A stretch of DNA of 64,000 nt from Costus lasius (lineage: Eukaryota; Streptophyta; Magnoliopsida; Zingiberales; Costaceae), in contig CM050447.1 of the NCBI GenBank assembly GCA_027563935.2, forward strand, positions 85,359,461 to 85,423,460, read 5' to 3'. A model generated the notes under the pieces. It worked only from the letters and a program-made list of their open reading frames with translations. It searched no databases and was not told the DNA's origin. The position numbers and the translations under genes were made by a program. This document shows positions 23,633-33,853 of this stretch, piece by piece (position 1 is the stretch's first letter; each line of letters starts with the position of its first letter).

Positions 23633-26600
23633 TGTAACATCCCTCAGAATCACACCCCACACGCATACAAGTAAAATACGGGGTTTCAAAAATTTTTTTT
23701 TACTCTTCCATTAAAACACAAGAAGAAAGCGGCATCGAAGGATATTACTACGGAACTGAAAACCGCACAGAACTGAATAGGATCGATTTACTAGGAAATA
23801 GAAATCCGGAAATCCAGAAAAAAATCCGGCAGCAAGTATTCTAAACTACTGCTGCACAGACACACATATCTCGTAACAACAACAAACGTCCACACTACAC
23901 ATATGTGGAATTTCAGAAATATACAGAACTGATTATTCAGATACTAAAATAAACAACACAAATTCGGTTACACATCTCAAATCGGACATTTCAAAATAAG
24001 AACCAATTCAATAAAAGAATCCAAGACTTGTATCCAATAATTTAAACGAAACAACTATAATATAATATCCTGAAAACAGGCATAAGCCCTCAGGAGATAA
24101 AACATGTCATATAGGTCATAATAAATTAGGCACGCAGGCCTGATAAATCTTTAGAAGACTATTCTTAGAAATGACATCAAACATTAGCGTCATATTAGCT
24201 GTAGCAATTACTGTCTTGATGTCTCACCTGAAAACATTTAAACAACGGAGGTGAGCTAAAAAGCTCAGTGAGTAAAAGACACTAAAAGTCATCCATAGTA
24301 CACATCAAAAATATCATACTTAAGTTGAAATTCTTTTTATTTAACAGATAAGATAAATCAACTTAACATGCATGCTCATATCAGAAACAAACACAATCAA
24401 ATACAGATACTTGTAACAATAGGCATCAAACAGGTAGGATATGAATATACCAACCCATACCAACTAACCACACCGCCTAATACATCTAAATACAGATCGA
24501 AACAGAACTACAGAAATCAGAACTGACAGACAGAAAATCAGAATTTTCAGAGTCCAAACGGATAGTCTACATCGGAAACAGAAAGGCCACAGAAGGCCTG
24601 ATGACCACAGAAGGTCTGACCCCACCTCTGCCGAGGACGAGACAATGCATGCATATCAGAAACAGAATGGTAAAGGAGATATCAGTGGGTGGCCCCTGTC
24701 TTGTCAGGACGTGGCACTCTGGTCTCCAATACCCAGAACAGAATGGTAGAGGAGGTATCAGTGGGTGGCCCCCGTCTTGTTAGGACGTGGCACTCTGGCC
24801 TCCAAAACCCAGAACTGAATGGTAGAGGAGGTATCAGTGGGTGGCCCTCGTCTTGTTAGGACGTGGCACTCTGGCCTCCAAAACCCAGAACTGAATGGTA
24901 GAGGAGGTATCAGTGGGTGGCCCCCGTCTTGTTAGGACGTGGCACTCTGGCCTCCAAAACCCAGAACTGAATGGTAGAGGAGGTATCAGTGGGTGGCCCC
25001 CGTCTTGTTAGGACGTGGCACTCTGGCCTCCAATACCCAGAACAGAAATAGTGTCTCAAGGGTCGTAGTAGACTATCAGCACCATTACAGCGCCACAGAA
25101 GGAGGGTAAGGACACGGAAGAGTGCTACACTAGGGCATAATTTTACAGAACAGATTATACTGAAACAGAGAAGTAGGATCAACCACTACTTAATTCTTAC
25201 ATTATGCCCAAAGTCTAACAAACCAGAAAATGACACACCCCAATATCCAGTCCTTAAACACAGAACAGAAATTATATGAGTGAATTCCTTACAACTAACC
25301 TTAATTCATGTCAAACCATTCTATGTTCTCACAAATGTTTTAACACATTCAAGGTTTTCAGAAACTTCACAACATATAAACAGAATAGGAAATATCCACA
25401 TAACAAACAATTAAATACAGAACAGAAATTATTCATATAACAAACATTTAAATACAGAACAGAAATTATTCATGAAATAATCTCCTCAAAATTCCTAAAA
25501 CCGTGAGCTATAAAATTACTGTACGGGGCGCCACTTTCAGAACCTTAACAGAACGTACAAATTTCATGTAATTAATTTCAGTCCCCCACTACAGATAATT
25601 TTAATTACACGTTTGTGAAGAAAATTGACAAAAGCCCCAAAATTGGCTCGAACTATATTTTCGAAAATTCCTAAGTTCTTAGTTAAATCCCCAATTTTGT
25701 TTTCTCTAAAATTTCTCATCAAACAAATAAATTTTAGAAGAACTACAGACCACAATTTAAGAGGTTAAACCATACAATGTAAATTTTTCTCACAAAGGAA
25801 TATTCGTCTAACCAAAACATAGCAGATTTATATTGTCCGTTTGCAAAATATATTTTTAGTCCAATTTCGAACCAAAGCTAGTCAATATTGTATTCAAAAT
25901 GAAGCTCTCTGAATCTAGTTTCCAATAAAACTGGTTTCACAAGATTTCGAATTTTAGACAGGAAGATATAAGGGTTCGAACATAGGAAGGTCAGAATTTC
26001 AGATTTCAAGAAAACAGATTCATATATCAGACTTGCGACATTTATTTCAGATCCAATAACTAATCGAAAATAGGCGTTATGGGAGTCAAAACAAAGATCT
26101 TCGAGCCTACGGTCTAATAAAACTGATTTGACAAGATTTCGAGCTATACCTAGGGAGATATGATGGTTCGAACACATAAAGGTCGAAATCCAGAATTTCA
26201 GAAAACTGATTTTGTACAGCTGGATTGCAATACAGATTGAAATACGAATACCGCTCGGATATGGTCGATATCATATTCAAATTAAAGCCAAACATATCTA
26301 GTTTCATACAAAATTTATCTCGTGCGATTTGGATCTATAGGCCATGAGATATTGGGGTTATAGTACACAAAGGTCAGATTAGAGAATGCAGACTTTCAGC
26401 AAAACAGGATTTTAAAACCTTATAATTATTTGAATTCAACCCCATACGGATAATCATGGAAAATAACGAATTTTAATTCGGATTAGACTCCTTAGGATCG
26501 AATTACTCACCAGAAAAATCGCCCACAGAGAAAACGCCAAAACAGGGGATCAGGGGTCTCCAGAAAGTTCGTCCACCACCAGTCTGCCACCACCAGCGTC

Positions 26601-27037
26601 AGAAATTTTGCAGGAGCGCCAAGCACAGTGAGGGGCGACAACACAGGCGGCTAGGGCAAGAAACAAACCAAAAATCGTGAGGGAGAGGAGCTCTCACGAA
26701 TTTTCCCCCTTTTTTTTTTTATTTTTTTTTCCACCCCAAACGGATCCAAGATCCAATAACCCAATTAACTTAAGTGGAAATCGGCTTTAATGGGCTTACC
26801 TGGGCTTAACCACCATGCGCCACTCCAATAACACAGAAATATGCGCCACCATGGTGGAAGAATTCCAGGAGCAAATAGTCAAGGTTGAGGGTTCGAAGCC
26901 CCAACAAAAATAATTATTTTTGCCCTGTAGGGAAAAGTCCTACAATTAGGCAAAAATCCCAAAATTTTAACCGAATAAAAATACAGAAACTGAATTTCTA
27001 ACCTTAAATCATAATTCAGAAAATCAAGGGCGTTACA
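23633..27037 (-). repeat. Gypsy-1 5' LTR (right copy)
   Basis: It is 3405 bp, the same length as the left copy. The differences I found are T/C at 15743/23871, C/T at about 16569/24697, C/T near 24848 and T/G at about 18550/26678. The promoter should lie here, reading leftward, but no TATA box was assigned with confidence. Confidence 0.95.
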
Positions 27038-27042
27038 TGCTG

Positions 27043-27540
27043 TGCTGGGGCCTGCGTGCCTGGAAATTAATATATTTGATGTGATCTGCGAGTCACATTT
27101 GAAATTATATGAATGTATAATTGACCTGCGTGTCAAACCATGTCTAGATAGTTTAAAATGTAATTTGATCAGACATGAGCACACAGCACATTTGGCAGAA
27201 GCGCTTGCAGCAATTGGCTTCACTGGGTGGGTGGTCTAGAGGTCGACTCTAGAATAGGCCCATTCTATCTTGTGGGCGCATTTGGGCTGCAGATGGCGTT
27301 TGGGCCCGGGCTGGGCCGGATGAGGTACAAGAGTCCCATAAAGAGCTCAAGTAAAGACTTTTATTAAACTAGGGTTTTACTTAAGTTTTATGGGCGTTTA
27401 CCACATAAGATAATTGTGCTTTCTATTTACTGTTTTAAGTAATATTAGCACATGCATGTTTTATTCTTCAGCTATCACTATAGAATTTGCATGATAGTAA
27501 GAAGATAAAAGACCGTTAAAATCCAACGTAAATATCAAGC
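27043..27540 (+). other. Copia-B leader, second part
   Basis: It is colinear with 32755-33260 of Copia-A, from TGCTGGGGCCTGCG to AAAATCCAACG, and non-coding. At 27540 the sequence changes to LTR interior. CTTTTGGGGG is shared across the joint, as expected for end joining at a short homology. Confidence 0.8.
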
Positions 27541-27945
27541 TTTTGGGGGATCCACGGTTTCTCGCTTCCTCCTCTCTCTCGCTTTTCTCCTCTCTTCGCT
27601 CTCTCGTGTGGATCATCTTCACGCAAGGAAGAGAAGTTCGACCAGCCAAGGGGACACACATCATCCTTTCCAAGAGACGATCAAGACTCCTTGGTGTCTT
27701 TGCTAGCACAAGGAACACAAGGAAGAAAGTCTTTCTCATCTTGTGTGTGACATCTTTGGAGAAGAGGCACTCGCCCCTTTCATCTTCCAAGTCGCCTCTC
27801 ACATCATGGCACAGGTAATACTCTAACTTGTTCTATACAAGTTATACAAGGTTGATCATGTGCTCATGTCATGCGATTCTATGGATTCCTAGTTTTTTGC
27901 TACATGTTTTTCATTGAAGTCACTTGTGACCTAGGTATCCTTTTA
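27541..27945 (+). repeat. Copia-B 3' LTR remnant
   Basis: These 405 bp match 12675-12800 joined to 14488-14766. The match supports the removal of the nested solo LTR from the 5' copy. It ends CCTTTTA and is followed by the TATTT target duplication. Confidence 0.9.
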
Positions 27946-28733
27946 TATTTTGCATCATTTTAGATACCTTTTCATACTAAATCGAGGATCTTTTTACTTG
28001 TTTTTATGATAAATCCATCCAATATTACAAAGTCTACTTATATTTTGGTTTTTCACATTTTTCAAGCAAAAAGGCACTATTTTAGGCGTTTTCAAGCAAA
28101 ATCAAATATATGGAAGAGTTCTCATCATCAAGAGGAGATCACCCAAGAAATTTCACGCAAATCGGAGCAAGCCAGCAAATTACGGTAGTGCCGTAATCTA
28201 TTTTACGGTACCGTAATTTCAAATGGTACGGTAAAATCCGAACACTGCCGTAATTTGTGAAGATTTCTGAACAGAAAGATTTTCCGATTTTACGGTACCG
28301 GCCGTAAGCAATATTACGGTACAGTATTTTGGATTGCATCAGAACAGAAACCTTAGCCGATTTTACGGTACCTGCCGTAAGGGATTTCACTACCGTATTT
28401 TCCAGCCGTTTCAGAACAGAGAGTTCAGCAAAGTTTACGGCACTGACCGCAAACTATTTTATGGGCCGTATTTTCTGAGATGACATCAGCACAGAAGACT
28501 CAAGAGATTTTATGGCACCAGCCGTAAACAACTACACTGCCGTAAAATCAGTTTTGAACACGACGCCCAGGTCAATGTCCACGCCCGATCCTTGCGGAGA
28601 TGATGACGGTCGATCCAGAGCTTAAAACAAAAGACCGTAAGAAGAGAAAAGGGAGCTTGGGACAAGAGGATTAGCTGTTGGGGTATGCCCTTAAGGCTAA
28701 TGTTTGAGGCCTTGGGATTGTATCAGTATCATG

Positions 28734-28740
28734 TATATAA
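28734..28740 (+). promoter_or_regulatory. TATA box of Copia-A LTR
   Basis: TATATAA in ATGTATATAAGC lies 58 bp into the LTR. The 3' LTR has GTATATAAAC at the same place and the Copia-B LTR TGTATAAATA. Transcription would start about 30 bp downstream. The assignment rests on the motif and its conservation. Confidence 0.6.
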
Positions 28741-30195
28741 GCTTTTATGTTTATAAAGGCAATGGTTGTTATTCAGTATGTTACATTGTCTGCTGCAATA
28801 AGTGTACTTCTGAATAATGTCTCAAAGTTGTTCAGCTAGGCTGACATGCTCTTTGTCCTTAGTCGAGATATCTTGGTGAACATGAGACAGCCTTGATATG
28901 ATTGAGACTAATATGTGTTCTAATCTTATAGGATGCTTCGAGCATGGAATAAGATGTAGACTCATGGGTACATTGGATGTACTGGACAGACCCTACTAGG
29001 ATATTCAATTGCTTGTCACAATGTGAATAATCCTTAATTGCAACAAGTGGCACATGTCCTCTAACTTGAGATCACTTGTGTTTCTAAATGATGAGTGTCA
29101 TTGTTTTGAGGTAGTTCAATATCATTTGAAACATAATGGTTATAGACTATCTTGGATAATGATCATGAGTCAGGTTAGGACACTAGTGATAGATATAGGA
29201 TTGCCGTCTCCTTGTTTAAGGAGTGTGATGTTCTACGGGCCCCCCCCCTAAATGAAATGATTGAGAAAGTGTATGGCCATACCCAGGTGACTATGTTCAT
29301 CTGGTCTAATCATGCTCATCATATTGGAGCTACAGGCTTGACACGCTTGTCCAATAAGAACATCCAGTGGCAAAGGAAACTTGTATGCCTTGTGAAGTGG
29401 ATTCACACTTGTGCTGTGGTTTGGGTGTAGTCTTGGAAGACTCTTTCCTTTATATCGGGAGACAGTGATGTGTTGCTAGATACCCCTCACTGTTCGTGAT
29501 AACGTGAGTTATCATTACCGACATTCAAAGGAAACCCTCAGGGTCGCACAATTTGATGATATGGCTTACTTAAGTCAGATCGTGTGGACTGAATTCTTTG
29601 GGTTCAGTTTAAAGGGGTTTAAACTCTGATTCTAAGTGAGATCTGGTCTGATCATGTTTGATTGGTTAGGGCTTGAGATCGGTAAGCTTCGATCGAGAGA
29701 TTGGATGCTAGATCGGTGAGATCAAGAGCATCTTGAGATGTGCGGTTAGATCTTGAGCCATTTGGTTCATAGAAGATCTAGACCAAAGCTTGGCCTAATT
29801 TGGTCTTTGAACCAGACCAACTTGAACCGGTTCACATGTGTGAACGCATGGTTCAAAGCCTCAAGGCGTTTTGATCGGTTATTAGATCATCAAGGCGCAT
29901 GGCTTCCATTTATGGTAAGTCATGAAGGCCTTTTCAAAACGCTCCAACGCATATGCATTGCTCTCTTCACTTCAACGCCTTGCACTTTCGTGTGGAGGAG
30001 GTTGACGAGAAGGAGAGGATTTGACAAAGGAGCTCTCGGCCAAAGAAGGAGACATCTCATCCCTTCCATACGACAAGTACCTTTGAAGAACCTTGCTAGC
30101 ACAAGGATCTCAAAGAGTAGCCGACTTCATCTTATGTGCGCGCCGTTTGGAGGAGATCTATTTTGTTCTCTAGATTCCAAGTCGACACCCACACA

Positions 30196-30210
30196 ATGGC
30201 TATGGTATGA
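30196..30210 (+). promoter_or_regulatory. conserved ATG plus candidate 5' splice site in Copia-A LTR
   Basis: ATGGCTATG is followed by GTATGATC, with the intron GT at 30205. The same ATG-GCN-codon-GT arrangement occurs at 32482 and 39281 and on the minus strand at 12952; at 14627 it is ATGGCACAG/GTAATA. In all, the donor follows exactly three codons. Joining to the AG at 33831-33832 would add seven codons in frame to gag. Splicing itself is inferred. Confidence 0.45.
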
Positions 30211-30345
30211 TCTTATTTGGTTAAGTTGATCATATGCTCTTACTTGTGATCTTATGAAACCCTTGCATCCGCTGCAAAAGCTTTATGTGCGCCCCCTTTT
30301 AGGGTTTCACCCCCTTGCGCTCCCCCTTGAAGGGGACTTTTCAAT

Positions 30346-30357
30346 TGGTATCAGAGC
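30346..30357 (+). other. Copia-A primer binding site
   Basis: TGGTATCAGAGC, complementary to initiator methionine tRNA, stands two bases after the 5' LTR. Confidence 0.95.
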
Positions 30358-33300
30358 TTTTTGGTTTCGGTATGAAGCTTGTGATTGCTTAATGCTTTGT
30401 GATCCATGTTTGAGTTGAATAGATCTAAGGTCATGATCATGCGAAAGATTACATGCTAGTTTATTTGCGCAAGTATGAAGTATGTTGCTCTTGGCGCATG
30501 TATTGGCGCATGTTAATGTTTTGTTAAAAACCTACATCACATGCGCGCTAACTTAGATCTAAGCCCTAGCTATAAACCCTTAGATGGGTTGATGGGGTTG
30601 AAAGCATCCTCTAGGTTAGATCCAAATAGTCTGATCAGACCATCTGACAGCCTAGATGGGTTGACCAGGTAGCACCTGTGCGCAAGCACGAGGTGGCTAT
30701 AGGTCGACTGCATCAAGGGCGTGTAGCGAGGTCTGGTTGAGATGACTAGTGAACACACATGAGTTAGGCCCGGGGTCACACCCGCTTGCCGAAACTCATG
30801 AGGGTTGTTCAGCCCTTTGCGCATGCATGGTTGACCATTAGGTCAACTCAAGTCAGTTAGGACTTAGTGCATGCAAGGGCAGTGGATCTGACTAGATGGA
30901 TGAGTGGATCCCTATCAATGGACCGTTGTAAGGTTGTAGGGCATATAAGAAAATGTTGGGGTATGCCCTTAAGGCTAATGTTTGAGGCCTTGGGATTGTA
31001 ACAGTATCATGTAATAAACTCTTATGTTTATAAAGGCATGGTTATTATTCAGGTTTCTACATTGTCTGCTGCAATATATATGTTCTTCTGAATAATGTCT
31101 CAAAGCTGTTCAGCTAGGCTGACATGCAGTTAAGTCCTTAGTCGAGATATCTTGGTGAATATGAGACAGCCTTGATATGATTGAGACTAATATGTGTTCT
31201 AATCTTATAGGATGCTTCGAGCATGGAATAAGATGTAGACTCATGGGTACATGGGATGTACTGGACAGACCCTACTAGGATATTCAATTGCTTGTCACAA
31301 TGTGAATAATCCTTGATTGTAACAAGTGGCACATTTCCTCTGACTTGAGATCACTTGTGTTTTCTAAATGATGATTGTCATTATTTTGAGGTAGTTCAAT
31401 ATCATTTGAAACATAATGATTATAGACTATCTTGGATGGTGAGCTTGAGTCAGGTTAGGGCACTAGTGATAGACAAAGGATTGCCGTCTCCTTAATTGGA
31501 GTGTGATGTTCTAAAGGGCCCCCCTGGATGAGATGATTGAGAAAGTGTATGGCCATACCCAGATGACTGTGTTCATCTGATCTAATCATGCTCATCATAT
31601 TGGAGTTACAGGCTTGACAGGCTTGTCCAATAAGAACATCCAGTGGCAAAGGAAACATGTATGCCTTGTGAAGTTGATTCACACTTGTGCTGTGGTTTGG
31701 GTGTAGTCTTAGAAGACTCTTTCCTTTATATCGGGAGACAGTGATGTGTTGCTAGATACCCCTCACTGATCGTGATAACGTGAGTTATCGTTACCGACAT
31801 TTAAAGGAAACCCTCAGGGTCGCACAATTTGATGATATGGCTTACTTAAGTCAGATCGTGTGGACTGAATTGTTCAGGTTCAGTTTAAAGGGATTTAATC
31901 TCTGATTGTAAGTGAGATCTAGTCTGATCATGTTTGATTGATTAGGGCTTGAGATCGGTAAGCTTCGATTGAGAGAATGGATGCTGGATCGGTGAGATCA
32001 GGAGCATCGGGAGATGAACGGTCAGATCAAGTACCTTAGGGTTTTAATGTGATCTGGACTTATGGCTTGGTTTATTTGGTTATTGAACCAAATTCAAATG
32101 AACTGGCTCATGAATGAGCGCATGGTTCAAGGGTGAAGTGGAGTTTGCGAATGGGTAAACCCATGATCGCATGAAGAGAAGTGGCATGCTATTTTTAGAT
32201 AGCACTTCTCTTACGTGACCCTCTCTCGCGTTCACGCCTCTTCTCCTTTTCGTTGGTCGCCTTGTCTCTTGCTCTCGACGAGAGAACATACGGTGGTGAA
32301 GAGCTCGACGAGGAGGAAGAAAAGAATCGCCAAGCCAAGACATCTCTTCCCTTCCACTCGACAAGGACATCTTTGGGCCTTGCTAGCACAAGGATCGCAA
32401 AGGGAGTAGGCGACATCAATTGTGTGCGTCACCTCTGGAGAAGATCAAGTTTGATCTTTGCTTCCAAGGCGCCATCTAGAAATGGCTATGGTATGATCCT
32501 TCTCTATTTGCAATTGGGTCATTTTTGTTAATCATACAGCATGCAAGATCTAGAAACCCCCTTTCCGCTGCTTTCATTCCCATATGCGCCTATGAGTTAG
32601 GGTTTCGCCCCCTTGTGGGGACCTTCAGAAAAAACTAAAAATGATGCCAATGGGTTTTTCAAAATTTTTATTTTCTTATTAATGGATCACATGTTGATTG
32701 AATGGCATGTGCTTGTTTATTTAATCTTATGTGGGCTGCCCGTGTTAATGTGTGCTGTGCTGGGGCCTGCGAGCCTGGCTTAAATTGTAAATTAATTTTT
32801 ATTGTGATCTGCGAATCATATGTTATTAAATTTATAATGTATAATTGACCTGCGAGTCAAACATGTCTAGGTAGATTAAATTGTAAGTTTAATCAGACAT
32901 GAGCACAAAGCACAGTTGGCAGAAGCGCATGCAGCAGAGACTTGACCAGGTGGGAGGTCTAGGGTTTGACCCTATGACAGGCGCTTTCACCTGGTGGGCG
33001 CACCTGAGCTGCATTAGACGCTTGGGCCCTAGGTTGGGCCAAAGAAGATAAAAGACCCATGAAGAAAGCTCAAGTGAAGACTTAAGTAAAAATTAAGGTC
33101 TTACTTAGGGTTAATGGGCTTTTACCACATAAGATCGTCATGCTTTCTTTTATTGTTTGAATTATTAGAATAGCATGATTTATTTATCTTCTACTATCAC
33201 CATAGGTTTTGCATGATAGTTAAGAAGATAAAAGACCGTTAAAATCCAACGCTAAAATATCAAGCTCGTAAGCCTTCTGACGCGAAACCTCACTGTTCTG

Positions 33301-33853
33301 ACTATCGTTGGAGCCGTGTTGTACCCACTCAGTGGGCACGTCCATCTATCTTCAGACGGTGTGTGATTTCACCTGCGTGTTACAGAGAAGGGATTTATCG
33401 CTTCTCGTTGCTCAGCATAGCACGTGGTGGTCCAGGGAGTAAGTCGGGTCAGCTTGACCATGTAGGCTACATATGGAGCATATGATAGCTATATGGAGGC
33501 AGCCATCTGTGGGATCAGAGACTGTGTTGTACCAACTCAGTTGGCACAGTCTGCTGGATTGCCCAGATGAAGGGGAATCGCACGGGTTGGCGATTGGCAG
33601 GGACTGCCTACCAGAAATTAGTGCTTGTACTCTCTGTGCATCTTATCTCGCCTGAGCGGGACGCGGAGACCAAGTATGAAATCTGGATCCCATCTCACTA
33701 AAAGAGTGTTACTCTTTCGGGCTGTTTTGCTGGATTTTTCAGCCAGATAAAATAGTGAGAAAAGAATCTTTCTTAAGTCCTGGATTGATTCTAGACATTG
33801 ATACTGACCTTGCTGTTCTTGCATTGTTGTAGATTCCTGCAGCAACGAACACC
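30358..33853 (+). other. Copia-A leader (long, non-coding, possible intron)
   Basis: About 1.8 kb separates the primer site from gag, once the solo LTR (30954-32627) and its duplicated GAAAA are removed. The sequence is shared with the Copia-B leader. No open frame is supported. Just before gag a T-rich stretch ending TTGTTGTAG (33831-33832) looks like a 3' splice site, so much of the leader may be an intron. Confidence 0.6.
30954..32627 (+). mobile_element. solo copia LTR in Copia-A leader, TSD GAAAA
   Basis: This 1674-bp LTR of the same family runs from TGTTGGGGTATGCCC to GGGGACCTTCA. GAAAA is present at 30949-30953 and 32628-32632. There is no internal sequence. The leader of the host element continues colinearly with Copia-B on both sides. 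Confidence 0.92.

Larger units (their letters stand above)
15505..27037 (-). mobile_element. Gypsy-1, near-intact chromovirus (Tekay/Del-like), TSD TGCTG
   Basis: This 11,533-bp Ty3/gypsy element in minus orientation has 3405-bp LTRs at 15505-18909 and 23633-27037. TGCTG stands on both sides (15500-15504 and 27038-27042). The LTRs differ at about four positions counted by eye, so insertion was very recent. The internal region has a primer site, a single gag-pol frame with one stop, and a polypurine tract. Long LTRs, a single frame and a C-terminal chromodomain-like segment fit the Tekay/Del chromovirus clade; the clade name is inferred from motifs. It sits in the Copia-B leader. Confidence 0.95.
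11421..27945 (+). mobile_element. Copia-B, deleted copia element (TSD TATTT)
   Basis: It is flanked by TATTT at 11416-11420 and 27946-27950. It has a 5' LTR, a primer site, about 1.2 kb of leader in two parts (14767-15504 and 27043-27540) and then only the last 405 bp of a 3' LTR. The leader jumps at 27540 directly into mid-LTR sequence, so gag, pol and most of the 3' LTR were removed by one deletion. It carries a solo LTR and all of Gypsy-1. It belongs to the same family as Copia-A but encodes nothing. Confidence 0.85.
28676..30343 (+). repeat. Copia-A 5' LTR
   Basis: It is 1668 bp, from TGTTGGGGTATGCCC to GGGGACTTTTCA. A TATA box lies near the start, giving a short U3 and a very long R/U5. 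The inverted-repeat module around GATAACGTGAGTTATC (about 29499-29514) and the ATGGCTATG/GTATGATC unit at 30196 are shared with related LTRs in the window. The open frames of 60-158 codons inside recur in the 3' LTR and are not supported as genes. Confidence 0.95.

Noticed and set aside
29753..30229. 158-codon plus-strand frame in the Copia-A LTR, repeated at 38837-39313.
   Set aside because: It lies wholly in the LTR, recurs only because LTRs are duplicated, has no recognisable domain and is not kept in the solo LTRs.
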